Assembly (NCBI RefSeq): GCF_026745355.1
Contig: NC_079206.1
Location: 16,879,082 to 16,943,081, forward strand
Direction of reading: 5' to 3'
DNA from: Beta vulgaris subsp. vulgaris
Lineage: Eukaryota > Streptophyta > Magnoliopsida > Caryophyllales > Amaranthaceae
DNA length: 64,000 nt
Shown here piece after piece: positions 11,834 through 23,666 of this stretch. A program made the translations under genes and the position numbers. Position 1 is the first letter of the stretch; each line of letters begins with the position of its first letter. The notes below the pieces were generated by a model, which saw only the letters and a list, made by a program, of their open reading frames with translations, did no database searches and was not told the DNA's origin.

Positions 11834-12372
11834 TTATTTATAAAGAAAATTAAATATATTCAATAACCGCCAAGAAGATAGTGCATCACCAAAATACTTC
11901 GCAAAAGCACCACCATAGAACATTTTCGCAAAATTTCCTGAAGACTTTAGTAGGTGCTCCAACACAAAGCTGCAACAATCATACTCTTTCGCCTTCATGT
12001 CATAGCTACAAATGGAAGCATTTTCCACGACATGCAATGACAAGACGTTGTGGGTAACAAATTATTCATAACCATCATAAGAAAAGCCTCTTTAAACTTC
12101 AATTCATCAACCACAAGTGCTTCAACCGCTTCCATGATTGTCTTCCTCATTCCCCTAGGACTAGAAGGGCATTGCGTCACATATACATCACACAGCCTTG
12201 CAACTGCATCGTCCATTTCCTCATTATCACATACTACGGGGACACGCCTCTGTCCGATTGGGACACCTAATACCCAGTGAACTTGGATCTTCGATAATGG
12301 GAATTCCAAACCACATTTAAGCAACATTATCCTCCTTTTTACATCAACCATCCTGCACAACCAATAACACAA
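11834..12372 (-). pseudogene. Plant-mobile-domain-like transposon gene remnant
   Basis: Two overlapping open frames (11995-12372 and 11834-12043) read as one protein broken by a frameshift near 12000-12040. The first contains KIQVHWVLGVPIGQ...CDNEEMDDAV and a MNNLLPTTS segment. The second continues with SLHVVENASICSYDMK and CSFVLEHLLK. This order (LG.P.G block, helix, NLL.PTTS, DV..I..Y.W..FVL..L) is typical of the N-terminal region of plant mobile-domain and Ulp1-associated transposon proteins. It is truncated at both ends. The family call is by recall of the pattern, not by a search. Confidence 0.4.
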
Positions 12373-13657
12373 GTTCCTCGACAGTCATTTATCCGCTAAA
12401 AATAATAATCCACCAAATCCCATCTCTACTACCAACCGCCTTTTTCGGTCATCGAATTCCTTAAGTATTTCACCAAATGTTTCTACTCGGAAATTTAAAT
12501 TGACTACTTATTCATTTTTAACACTGCATACATTAACGATAACTATTATCATATATCAACTGCATCATAATTAACCTTCTCATGCACCACCCACCTTACC
12601 CGTTTATTATGCATTACCTCATGCTTAGCAATTACTTGACCACTCTCCTTCAATCATCCACCAATGCTTTTTGCATTCACTTGCATTTATTTACTATTAT
12701 ATTTAAATGTCAGAGAAAACTTAATTCAGCTTAAACAACTTTATTCACCTACCCTGTACACTTCTCCATCAACCACTTTTCGAGTACTTCCTCCATTTTT
12801 TTCTTTGCCTACTCCCAGCTCCTTTGTCCTAAAAACAAGGATATATCAACAATATATCAGTTACAATAACCAGTATACATATACATTCAATTCTTACACA
12901 ATTGCAAAGAAGTTACCATACCATTTCGGTGTCTTCCATTTCATGGTTTTGATCTGCCTCCCATTCGTCATCATCCAATTAATTCTTCACTATACCCTAT
13001 CATTTTGTCCAATTCAATTACTCACATTATCAAAATATCATTATATATTCCAATTGTTCATCATAATTAAACCCATTAATTTAAAAATATCTATAAATTA
13101 CAACATCATAATTCTTCTCACAAATTCAACAATATCTATAAACTATAACTTCATACTTCTTCTCCTCAAATTAACAATATCTTCAAACTACAAAATTCCA
13201 TACTTACATATAACACTCACTTGGTTATGTTCCATTCTCGCGTACTAGTAGCATTTTACTTTTCGTTTAATAGAATTAACTTATTCAAATTATTTTCAAT
13301 TTCCATTACTTCAAATTTTAACCATCAATTACTACAAATAAATGTTAATTTAAACCAAACAACTTCAACTATAAGCAATACATGCATTATATTCCTGGAA
13401 TTAACATGTCATTCTTCATCAACCTTTAACAATGAATTCCTGGATTTAACATGCACTTCTTCATCTTCTCTTCACTTATCTCTCAACATTTATAAAAATT
13501 TCACATGCTTTTTTATATTCTTCACAATTCTTACCTCGCACCATTTCGAATTAGATAATATTGAATTGCGCAGGGAATTCTGTCGGAATTTTTTTGCGCA
13601 ACCTTCTCTCTCTCTCTCAGCTTCTCCTTCTACCACCTTCTCTATCAGCTTCCTTCT
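12373..13657. other. AT-rich sequence with low-complexity open frames, no gene supported
   Basis: Two overlapping plus-strand open frames (12664-13248 and 13221-13793) translate to Ile/Leu/Asn/Ser/Thr-rich text without a domain. They look like chance frames in stop-poor AT-rich DNA. A CT-rich stretch occupies 13600-13665, next to the LINE tail. Confidence 0.45.
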
Positions 13658-16050
13658 CTCACCTTCTTTTTTTTTTTTTTTTTTTTTTGACATCAAGGTA
13701 ATTTGCAAAACAGAAACTAAAGCAAATCAATATGTAAACCGAAGATTTGCGCGAGGTCATGCGCAGGAGCCACCTCCCTCCTATTTACCTTAAGAATACG
13801 ACACCACCGAAGAGTATTACCCATCTCTCTGATCTCTCGAAGGAGGTGCAACACTGAAATATCCAGTGAGAGCGCCGACTGCAGGAGCTGAATTAGAAGC
13901 GTGGAGTCTGTCAATAGAAGTACTTGAGATAATCCATGAGAACAGGCCCAACTGAGCGCCAGGTGACAAGCATAGAGTTCAGTTTGGAGAGCTGAAAGCG
14001 CAAACAAGCGTTGCCCTTGACTACATGTATCAGCCCCTAATCCAGGGGTAGCAACCCAAGCACTCGTGCCTGTCCTGGTACGAGCATCCCAGGACCCATC
14101 AATACGAAAAGTAGTGTGAGGTTGGCCCTCATTTTCCTGACCCAAGTTGACGAGTAAAAATCCCGGGGGAACATCCTGAATCAAGCCCCTTACTGGCCAC
14201 CCTTCTGAAGCTGGTGCCGAAAAAATCCCGTGTTGCACAGAGGCCAGCGAGATTTGCCTCTGGAGCCTCTCCAGGGTGGCTCGTTTTTGACGGAAGACTT
14301 GATGATTGCGGGTAATCCAGATGGCCCACAAAAGACCAATAAAGCGAACTAGAGTGGGACTCCCCAGGCCTTCCTTGTCCCGAAAGTCCAACACTTTTGT
14401 GGCCAGCCACTCATCAAATGAATACATTAAATCCGTAGGAGCAAAGTTCGGACCGAAATGGTAATCCCAAGCCTCAGAAGCGAGTGAACAGTGACAAAAG
14501 AGGTGTAGGAGTGTTTCAGTGTCGTAAGCGCATATAGGACAAACTTCAGTGTCACCAATCCCTCTTCTAAAGAGATTGGCAGTCGTGGCAATACTATTAT
14601 GCCAAAGTTTCCAAATGAATAGTTTCCATTTGGGCATGATGTTCAAACTCCAGAGGGTGCGGAAAAAAGTCCGCTGGTCAGGAGTTGTCATGGTATAGAT
14701 GTCATTTTGCTGTTGCTGGAGAAGGAAAGCATAACCAGTTTTCGTCGAGTAATCTCCAGACTTGGTCAGAGGCCAGTAAAGGGTATCCTGGTGTGGGGAG
14801 CTGGTCGGCAGCTCAATGCCCAGAATACATCTAGCAGTAGCCGGTTGAAAGAAGTTATGGACCTTAACGTGATTCCACCCTGCCGTGGCCCCAATGAGAA
14901 AATCTTTAACACGCAGGGTGGTAGCTTGCCCCAGAGGCACATGATCTTTAAAAATCGGAACATGATCCTTAAGCCATCGATCCTGCAGAATACGTACCTG
15001 ATGCCCATTACCAATTTTCCATACACATGCTTGTTGTAGGTATGTGGTAGCACGCCTTAGCTCCTTCGAACCCCAGGACCGACTACGACTCGGGAAAGTG
15101 TAAGCCGGCGCAGTAGGGTCCTGACGGATGTTAAGAATTTTGGAGACTAATAGTTGAGGATTAAGGTGGAGGCGCCAAACCTTCCGCATGAGAAGAGCAT
15201 CATTGAAGGGGCCAATACTGCGGAGACCTAAACCCCCAGCACCTCGGGGTAGGTGAAGGATGGCTTTTTTCCTCCAATGAATCCCCTGGGATTGAGAATT
15301 AAGCCAAAAAAACCGAATCAGCATACTATCGATCTTGTTCACAATCGTACCTGGAATGGGAAACACACTAAGGTGATGCATTAGTGTTGCAACCAGAATA
15401 GAGTTTATGATAATCAATTTTGCTGGTTGGGAAAGGGTCCTATGTTGCCAACTCGAGATTTTTGTAGCAATAGTGTCAAGTAAGGGGTTGAAGTGCTGTA
15501 TTTTCGAACCCTGAACATCAACTGAGACCCCTAAGTAAGTGCCAATAGAGCCTTTTGCTTCCATGCGAAGGATGCTTTTGAACTCCACTTGGAGATTGGC
15601 CGGAACATTGGGACTAAATTTCACAAAGGATTTTTGGAGGTTTAACATTTGCCCGGAGATAGCACAAAACCGATCAATTATCCTCTTCAGGTTGGAGCAG
15701 GCACCGGAAGAAGCTTTGAAGAAGAACATAGCATCATCTGCAAAAAATAGATGGGATATATGGGGACCGCCTCTCCTAGTAGAAATGCCCTGGAATTTGC
15801 GAAGCTCAACCCCCAGCGTAGTCATACGCGAAAATATATCCATACAGAAAAGGAACAAATATGGTGACAGGGGGTCTCCTTGACGCAAGCCACAATGCGG
15901 TAAAAAAGTCTCCGAAGCAACCCCATTAATCAAGATCCGATATGAGACTGTTGTAATACACTGGTGGATGAGCCGAACCCAAAAAGCTGGAAAGCCATAG
16001 GCCGTGAGAACTTTCAAGATGAATAATGGTGACAATACTCCTCACCTTCT
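13658..16050 (-). mobile_element. 5'-truncated L1-type LINE with poly(A) and target duplications
   Basis: The element reads on the minus strand from 16023 to a poly(A) tail, seen as 22 T's at 13667-13688. A 10-base direct repeat, CTCACCTTCT, lies at both borders (13658-13667 and 16041-16050) and fits target-primed reverse transcription. Between the LINE 5' end (16023) and the right duplication are 17 bases (16024-16040). These are identical to 16114-16130 in the flank, so they look like filler DNA from template switching. About half of the usual ORF2 (endonuclease and the first RT motifs) is missing, as is ORF1. Confidence 0.85.
13717..16023 (-). pseudogene. LINE ORF2 C-terminal part: RT, zinc-binding and RNase H domains
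   Basis: The frame is open for about 770 codons, much shorter than the roughly 1250-1370 of full plant L1 ORF2. It encodes the back half of a reverse transcriptase: the GLRQGDPLSPYLF block near residues 49-61 and the catalytic FADD motif at about 98-101. Next come the linker and a zinc-binding domain near 430-520 (MPKWKLFIWKL, CPIC, HLFCHC). Last is an RNase H domain from about 641 to the end, with D646, E686, D710 and a terminal AHDLA block. The first RT motif, with the essential aspartate, and the endonuclease are absent because of 5' truncation. The product cannot be active. The frame starts at the truncation point; codons beyond 16023 come from filler DNA. The long unbroken frame suggests a fairly recent insertion. 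Confidence 0.9.
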
Positions 16051-16248
16051 GTGTCAGCTTTTCACTCCTCAACTTTTACCTTTCTCAATCACCCAACTGG
16101 TAATTTTTTATCTTAATGGTGACAATACTCATACGTTACTTGCTTTTTTTTTTCATTTGATTGGAAATTACTTCACTGACCCTGCTTTTTATTGTCGAAA
16201 TTATATTGCTTGTATCTCTCAATTAGATGTTTATCATAGCTCGACAAA

Positions 16249-16454
16249 AGGATAGAGTTAGCTCAAGTGGGTAGAGCGCTCCTCCGTGGCCCCTAAGGTC
16301 AGAGGTTCAATCCTTACCCCCAGCATTATGCTGGGGTATTTCCTTAGCATGTTATGCATGCCTTACCAGCCAATGTGTTGGTGTTTCCTACAAGCTAGTA
16401 GCCTTGTAGGGGTTAGCCGTTGGGCTGACTTAATTTCCTAATAAAAAAAAAAAT
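16249..16454 (+). mobile_element. tRNA-derived SINE with 15-bp target duplication
   Basis: An internal RNA polymerase III promoter is visible: an A box TAGCTCAAGTGG at 16259-16270 and a B box GGTTCAATCC at 16304-16313. About 120 bases of unrelated body and an A-rich tail (16441-16453) follow. The element is bounded by perfect 15-base direct repeats, TCATAGCTCGACAAA, at 16234-16248 and 16455-16469. The head resembles a tRNA D-arm (GCTCAAGTGGGTAGAGC), but no full cloverleaf forms, so it is not a tRNA gene. SINEs move by borrowing LINE machinery. Confidence 0.9.
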
Positions 16455-16469
16455 TCATAGCTCGACAAA

Positions 16470-17254
16470 TGACAGTGTATTCTGAGTTGTGACTTGTGTG
16501 TAAATAATCACATGGGACTGATGGGAGTCGGAGATTGACACTATGCAAGATGAAATGCGTACTAGCAAGTAGCAGCAATATGAGGTTTAATAGATACTCC
16601 CTTTCTTTTTTTTAATTGGTACATTTTTTTAAATAATTGTTTCTATTTAATTGTCTTATTATTTAAACTTTCCTTATTTGGAGTACTTGACCCACTAAAA
16701 GTAATTCTTTTATTCTCTCTCGTCCCATAATACTCTTGACACTTATCAAGGCATGTGGTTATAGATGATAAGTTGTTGTTTGGTTATCAATTGTTATTTT
16801 ATTGAAAAGTACACGTGATAGCTAGGAGTTATTAGTTAGTAGAAGTAGTATTATCTTATTTTAAGGAGAGAGAATGTGGATCATGGTTAGAGTTGGTAGG
16901 TAATAAGCGTGATATTATTTTATCATGGTTGCTAAATGCAACCTCACTTTACTGACGCAGCCCAGTAAAATACCTAAAATACCTCTCCTAACTCCATTCA
17001 CCATCTACCAATTTCTATCTACTTTCTCCCTCTACCATTTCTTTGGCTTTTTTCTAGGGTTGTACCAATTTAATTTCTAAAAATTCTTCCATTTTCGAGT
17101 GATTTCTCCATAACAACACAATATATTCAATGATTTCTCTTCCTCCTTTATCCATTTTGTGGTTTCAAAACAGCAAACAACAAATTGCGAGTCACAATTT
17201 GGAAGAAAACTGCGAAAATTATTAAATGTTCGAATTTACTGTTTCGTGCAATCT
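16470..17254. other. Intergenic sequence with a possible Stowaway remnant
   Basis: ACTCCCTTTCTTTTTTTTAA near 16595 resembles the left end of the Stowaway MITEs at 34638 and 42619, but no right end was found. The rest shows no recognisable feature. Confidence 0.35.
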
Positions 17255-17920
17255 TGATATAACCCAATGGAAAGGTAAAAAATAAAAAGTGAATTATTAG
17301 TGTAATTTTACTAGTAGTATTATAATTTTAGAAGTAACCCAGTACTGCAATTGTCATCCTTCTCCTTAACCTTTCATCCTCTATTCAAGGGCTATAAAAT
17401 GAAAAAAAAGGAGAAAAACCTATATTTTTGTGCAATCCAGCTATAAAAGCATATACTTTGTTCCTTCTTGATATAGGATAATTTAGCACCTTGCTCCAGC
17501 TTCATTGCAATTTGATGCGCTTATTTAATGAAGTTGGATAGCTATCTAACTATGAAAGACATGAATGTGGTTAATAGGGAGGCAAATTTGGAAATCCGCT
17601 AATTTTTGAAAAATTCTGGTTTGACACACACAAAAAAGGGAATATTTTGGACAAACACGAAACAGAAGCAAAATATATAAGTTTGAGTTATAACCTTAAT
17701 TTATTTTCATACAACTCTTTATTATATGCCATTAACACAAATTGGCTAACTCTTCTTAATGGGAAATGATAACAAACAGTCCAAGAAATTTCGGAGATGG
17801 TTAAAACATTGGTTAGGGTTAGAGACCTTTTCCTAGTATGTTTGACCTCGCAATAAGGTTAAAACAAGCGTAGAAAGCCAATAAAGTATTGTTAGGATGA
17901 CTAGATGATGTGGAAACACA
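17255..17920. repeat. Dispersed direct repeat, copy 1
   Basis: This block, opening TGATATAACCCAATGGAAAG and closing GATGTGGAAACACA, is repeated in the same orientation at 26530-27200. A truncated copy lies at 49782-50007. A TATA-like GGGCTATAAAATG occurs inside. The ends look like TG...CA, but no target duplication, PBS or polypurine tract sits where an LTR would need them. The family is unassigned. Confidence 0.7.
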
Positions 17921-18242
17921 AATATTAAAGTTAGGGTTTGATTTAGGTTAGTTAATTAGGATTAGAAGAGGATTAGGACCTAATGACTAATGGAAGTCTT
18001 ACACCGTTAGTCAAAGGGTAGTCTGATGTATTTTTTGAGAAGTGAGGGTATTATGGTAAATTTGGAAAGTTGAAAGGATATATAGTGCAAAAAAAATTGG
18101 TTAGGGGTATATGGTGAAAAAATTGTAAATATATCACTTTTATTAATAGGGTCTGGTAGTAGTATACAATAACTTGAGTTCTTTTGTGATTTCGTTTGGC
18201 CCTTTGAATTTAGGAATTCTTAAGAAGGGTATTCATCACAAT
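17921..18242. other. Non-coding sequence, no feature seen
   Basis: AT-rich text between a dispersed repeat and the 3' end of a copia pol remnant. The expected copia 3' LTR was looked for here and not found. Confidence 0.45.
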
Positions 18243-19850
18243 TTACTCTATAATAGGCTTTGAACCCATTTCTTGTGCTGACTCCATCACCATTTTTCTA
18301 CAAAGGCCTTTGGTGAGAGCAATATTCCTCTTTGACTTTACATATTCGAGTGCTAGCACATTACTTTTAATTAAATTTCTAACTACGGCATGCCTTAAGC
18401 GAATCTGCCTTCTCTTTTCATTATAGGCTTGATTATTCTCTATCCCAATTGCTGCTTGCGGGTCACACCACATGGAAACTGATGGAGTTGGCTTCCCCCA
18501 CAATGGAATATGAGCAACCAAACTCCTTATCCATTCAGCTTCTTGACCTTCCAATTCTAAAGCAATAAACTCATATTTCATTGTAGATTTGACGATATAT
18601 GTTTGCTTTGATGATTTGCATGATGTAGCCAATCCAATAAGAGTAAAAACATAGCCGCTGGTACTTGAATTTAATCATTATCTGACACCCAATTGGCATC
18701 ACAAGGTGTCCTTTGTAATGCAGACACCAATTGACAGTGCCTTTTAGATACTTTAACAATCTAATCAAGACACCCCAATGCTCCTGATTAGGATTGTGAG
18801 TATATTGCTTAATCTACTGACATCATATGTTATATCAGGTCTAATATAATTCATCAAGAACATTACACTACCAATTATTTTTTGCATATTGTCCTTGTGA
18901 TATACTATCACCCTTATTCTTTTTCAAATTATTACTAGAATCATATGGGTTTTCATGAAAATGCAATCAAATTGATCAAACTTCTTTCATATTTTTCTCA
19001 ATATAATGAGATTGATTTAAAGACATGCCATATGACGTTCTAGTAATCTTTATTACACAACCTCTTCTAAATGAAACTCTTAGTTGCATTTACTACGTCT
19101 ATATTGGTTCCAAAAATTAACATATCATCTACATATAGACATATTAAAACACAACCAAGCTCATCAATTTCAGAATAAACATACACAAGCATCAGAATCA
19201 TTTACCAAAAAACCATTTGAAGTAATAGTTTGATGTAATTTATCATTCCATTTTTTTGGTGCTTTGTTTTAAACCATAGAAAGATCTAATAAGCTTGCAT
19301 ACCTTGTCCTCTTGACCGGTAACCACACATCTTTCAGGGCAATTCATATAAATCTCCTCATTTAACTCACCATTCAAAATGCAGTTTTCACATCCATTTG
19401 ATGCACAATCAAATCATGAATAGATGCAAGTGCAATTAATGCTCTAATGGTGGCTACCTTGGTCATCGGAGAAGAGGTTTCTAAGAAGTCTAAACCTTTA
19501 TTTTGTTGATGCCCTCTAACTAGAAGTCTAGCCTTATACTAGTCTAAGGCATCATGCTTTCATTTCGTTGTAAAGACCCACCTACTACTTAGGGCCTTGC
19601 AACCTCTAACAAGGTCTGACAAAAGCCAAGTATTATTACTCAAAATAAACTCTTTTCCCTGTTAATACCCTCTAACAAAAAAATTGAGTCTACAAATCTC
19701 ATGACCTATGCATAGGTTCTAGGATTCTCTTCCAATACAAACACATTGATATCTTGCTAATCTAAATACTCGTTCTCAGCTAGAAAGGTAGTTATAAAGA
19801 CAGGTCCGAAACTAGACTCAATTCTAGCTCTCTTGCTCTTTCTAGGTTCT
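18243..19850 (-). pseudogene. Copia reverse transcriptase and RNase H remnant
   Basis: RNase H lies at 18243-18632, with [28 protein letters not shown] and [11 protein letters not shown] matching the copia pattern EY.A...A..E..WL, D...A..L and HI...HF.R. Upstream, 18571-18768 carries MIRLLKYLKGT, the R.LRYLKGT end of copia RT. The catalytic YVDDM motif is encoded at 19121-19135 in another frame. Many frameshifts and stops separate these pieces. Confidence 0.8.
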
Positions 19851-20273
19851 AAGGCCTCACTAGATGATGCAATGTAATGATGCAAAGCAGAAGAAGAAGC
19901 GCATGCAAACATGATTGTACACTAACTTTCATAGGAAAAATAGGCTCAAAGAATTCAATATCCCTTAACTCTAATAGGACTAAAACCAAATGTATCCTTA
20001 AGAATGAGTCTATATGCAGCACTGTTAGAAGCATAACCAATAAAGATACCATCTACAATCTTAGGTCCAATCTTACTCCTTTAAAAGTTAGGAAGTCCTA
20101 TTGTACCCAAACACCCCTACACTTTGAGGTAACCTAAATTAGGCTTATAGCCATTACACAATTCATAGGGAGTTTTATCTAACTTCTTAAGGGGAACTCG
20201 TTTAATTAAGAATATAGAAAGCAGACACTCCACATGTTAGTAGGCATACCTAAACTAATAAGTGTTGCATCCA

Positions 20274-20579
20274 TCATATCCTTAATAGTCTGTTTTTCCA
20301 CTCAGCTATTCCATTTTGTTCGGGTGTATATGGAGATGTAACCTCATGAATAATTCCATTAGACTCATAAAATTTCTTAAGAGAAACTCCATCATATTCT
20401 CCAAGCCTATCTGATCTCACTCTCTTTATCTTAAGGTGTAATTGGTTTTCCACTTTGGCTTTATAGATTAGAAAATTTTCTTCAGTCTCATCCTTAGAAC
20501 ATAATAAATAAACCTTAGTACAACGTGAGAAGTCATCAACAAACGTAATATAATATTTCTTTCCTCCCCTACTCATCAA
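20274..20579 (-). pseudogene. Copia integrase core fragment
   Basis: A 101-residue frame carries the integrase core that catalyses strand transfer: FVDDFSR with the first Asp, RVRSDRLGEYDG with the second Asp, and PEQNGIAEWKNR with the catalytic Glu. The family norm is RSDNGGEF and QQNGVAERKN, so the motif residues DDE survive although neighbours have drifted. The frame is cut off at both ends. Confidence 0.85.
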
Positions 20580-20616
20580 AGTCTTAAAGTCACCTAAGTC
20601 ACTATGGATTAATTAA

Positions 20617-21017
20617 CTATAATAAAGTAGAGGAACGGGACACATTTTTGTTGAATTCTTTCTTAGGGTGCTTCGCTTCTACACATACTTCATATTTGTC
20701 AAAAGATGTATTACTAAAGTCAGGAATAAGACTAATTTGTTTTAGCCTTTTAATAGATGCGACATTCACATGGCCTAGTCTAGAATGCCATAAAGAAACA
20801 GACTCAACAATATAAACGGAAGCAGTAGAAATTTTATTATCAATAACAACATCCAAAACAAAAATTCCATCATTACGAAAGCCTTTACCCACAAAACACC
20901 ATTTCTGGTTAATACAAGTTTATCAAATTCAAAAGCTAACTTGATCCCAGCTTTGTTTAAAAGAGAACCAGAAATGAGGTTAATGCGAATGTCGGTGACA
21001 AGCAAAACATTTTGCAA
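20617..21017 (-). pseudogene. Copia GAG-pre-integrase and protease-end fragment
   Basis: Two overlapping frames (20775-21017 and 20617-20892) encode NVLLVTDIRINLISGSLLNK, the end of the protease region, and SLWHSRLGHVNVASIKRLKQ, the GAG-pre-integrase zinc region (LWH.RLGH). A frameshift separates them near 20880. The unit B copy of this region begins abruptly at 45851. Confidence 0.8.
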
Positions 21018-21377
21018 ACAAAGGTTTTTCCTAGAAGTTAATTGGAATTATTGTCAATACTAAGTTAACCTTTGCCCCGTTCGCTAAAAATAAGTCATCT
21101 TTCTATTATTTCCTGAATAAGTTTACCTTTACTAGTTTTCAATTTAAAACAAGTCAAATTACAAATAATTCGACTTTTTTCTTTCTTTTTTGTAATTTTT
21201 AATTTCCTTTTGTTTTCTCTCTCGTTACTTTGAAGAGTTACACATATCATATTAAGCGGTTAAATAAGTTAATATGCAAGGACTTGTTTAAAACAAATTA
21301 GTATTAGAGGTTGACTTATTCAAGGATAATTAAAAGGTTGACTTGTTTTTAGCGGATCGCTTAAAGATGAACTTATT
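21018..21377 (-). pseudogene. Degenerate gag-pol linker, ending at the CACTA insertion
   Basis: Repeated ATAAGT and ACAAGTC words are read between gag and the protease region. No intact domain is visible. The target triplet ATT (21375-21377) borders the CACTA element. The same stretch without insertion is 45990-46357. Confidence 0.5.
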
Positions 21378-23099
21378 CACTAGTACAATAAATGTTATTT
21401 GATGCGGTTAAAAAGTGCCCTATTGCTGCGGTTTTGGGCGCGCAACAATTAAGGGGGCAGCAATAGGTAATTAATATATTGCTGCGGTTTAAAACCGCAG
21501 CAATATTTGAACATATTGCTGCGGTTTCTGGGTAAAACCGCAACAATATATTTGTTTTATATCAGATTTATAAAGCATATTGCTGCGGGTTCTGGTAAAC
21601 ACCGCAGCAATATGCTATATTTAATAATAAAAAATGGACATATTGCTGCGGTTTTTTGGGAAAACCGCAACAATAGGTACTGTACAGGTATTTTTTTTTT
21701 TTTTTGCATTTTGCCATCAAATTTGAAAGACAAAAAATTTAAAATAAAATAAAACACTATTGATTGATAGTCATGACAAAAAATTATTACACAAAATTTA
21801 AAAACATAAAAAATACAATATGAAAAATTATAATACCAAAAAAACTACAAATATGAAATGACATATGAATATCATTAATATATAAAAATAATAAACTAAT
21901 TATATAAATGATACAAAATAAAATGAAAAAATTAAAAAAATAATTGTTACAACTCACTAACTAATTACAAAAAAATAATAAAAACAAAAAATTAAGAAAC
22001 TAAGCTAAAAAAAATCCTAAAACACAAATCTAAAAAAAGGGAAAAATAAAAAAAATCCTACAACAATAATTTACCTACAGATACTAAACAAACGAAAAAA
22101 AAGAAAAAAAAGAAACGAAAAAAAAACAAAACAGATCTGATGAAACCAACGTCGACTATAACCAGCCACCATTTCGAACGACCGGCCGATGAAGGTTCAC
22201 CGACGACATTGATCGTCGACGTTCACCAACGAACCTTCGCGGCGCCAAAGAACCTTTGCGCGACCCTTTTCTCTCTCTCCTTCGGATCTCTTTATCTCTT
22301 CTTGCTGGTTGTTGAAGGCGATGATGGCGACTGGAGATGGCGTGATTGAGCCGTTGATTTCGAACGACCCACGAGAGAAGGTTGAACGACCGACGTGATT
22401 GAGTCGTTGATTTCGAACGACCCACGAGAGAAGGTTGAACGACCGGCGTGATGGAGACGGTTGAACAAACCCGCAAGAAGAGAGATTAGGCCAATATATC
22501 ACGTAATAAGATTAGGCCAATAGATTAGGCCACGAGAGAAGGTTGAACGACCGGCGTGATGGAGACGGTTGAACGTAACGAACGACCCACGAGAGAAAGT
22601 TGAACGACGACGACCTTGCAAATCTGGCGAGGGACCTTGATTGGGAGGAGAGAGAGAAGATGAGCAGAGGAGAGAGAAGATGAGGGGGAGGCGTGAAATG
22701 ATGAAGGGGGAGGCGTGAAATGTTGAGAGGAAAAGAGGAGAGAGAGAGGAGGAAACCCTAACTGGTAAATCAAAGAAATAAACGCACTCATGGGCCTTTT
22801 TATTATAATTTTTGAAGCCTATTGCTGCGGTTTTGTATAGGAACCGCAGCAATAGGTTTAAATAATATTTTTTAATATATTGCTGCGGTCCTATGTGGAA
22901 ACCGCAGCAATATTAGCTGGCCATGGCCCCAAATTTTTTTCAAAATGTATCCGTTGAACAATATTGCTGCGGTTTTGGGCGGGAACCGCATCAATATTGT
23001 TATTTTCTGTTTTTTCTTTTCTTTTTGCGTGTTATATTGCTGCGTATAGGTAAAACCGCAGCAATATCACCGCAGCAAATTGCATTTATTCTACTAGTG
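21378..23099. mobile_element. Non-autonomous CACTA (En/Spm) element, GCTGCGG family
   Basis: Both ends carry CACTAGTA(C/G)AATAAATG terminal inverted repeats. The element is flanked by the 3-bp duplication ATT (21375-21377 and 23100-23102). Subterminal zones are packed with ATTGCTGCGGTTTT words and their complements (21400-21690 and 22815-23075), the expected transposase-binding repeats. The interior (22130-22790) has a CT/GA-rich block with repeated CACGAGAGAAGGTTGAACGA units and only short chance frames; no transposase domain is seen. The uninterrupted target is present in unit B at 46351-46360. Confidence 0.9.
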
Positions 23100-23102
23100 A
23101 TT

Positions 23103-23666
23103 CTTGACAATTTTTCCAAGTTAATTTTAGGAAAACAATTGGCTTGGAAAAGTTTAGGGATGTCCATACCCTCAGCCACAATATCAGCATATAAAGTCTC
23201 ATACTCATGAACTTGATCTAAAACAGACACATCATCAGACATAGAAAACTTCAACCAACGACTACATTCATATTTCTTAGTTCCAAAATCATCAGTACCA
23301 TACTTAGTAATTAAAGCATCCCAAATATGCTTAGCATTTTTTTGGCTTATTATAAATCATGTAAAGGGTAAAAGTCATATAATGCAGTAATATCCCACGA
23401 CAAGTCTTATTCTCTTTCACAAAATCGCTGACAGAATTCTCAGGAGCAGTATCAACAGACAAAAAATAATCAGTCTCAATTTGACCCAAGAAAAATTCGA
23501 TCTTATCATACCACATCATATAATTTTTTCGATAAAAAGGTTCTAACTTAGACATATCAGGGACAAAGGGATTGGTAATAGGGAGGGCATTCAAAATAGG
23601 CACATTATTATTAGGAACATCAACAACCATAGTTCCTAAACAAAGATACAAACAAAAATTCAACAT
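23103..23666 (-). pseudogene. Copia gag fragment
   Basis: The frame from 23666 encodes a gag N-terminus: NPFVPDMSKLEPFYRKNYMMW (abridged) matches the copia gag pattern of a conserved KL.G.NY..W block. After a shift in an A-run at about 23337-23345 the frame continues as NAKHIWDALITKY and SVLDQVHEYETLYADI, which is the UBN2 gag domain. The reading is cut by the CACTA insertion. Unit B has the same gag with an extra nonsense codon. Confidence 0.8.

Noticed and set aside
12664..13793. Two overlapping plus-strand open frames of about 190 codons
   Set aside because: Composition is Ile/Leu/Asn/Ser/Thr-rich low complexity. There is no domain, and the second runs into the LINE tail.
16259..16330. 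Possible tRNA gene
   Set aside because: Box A and box B are present, but no acceptor, anticodon or T-arm pairing forms a cloverleaf. The sequence continues into a SINE body with tail and target duplications.
22140..22852. Short open frames inside the CACTA element (both strands)
   Set aside because: They follow a repeated GA/CT-rich block, overlap on opposite strands and show no transposase or host-domain pattern.
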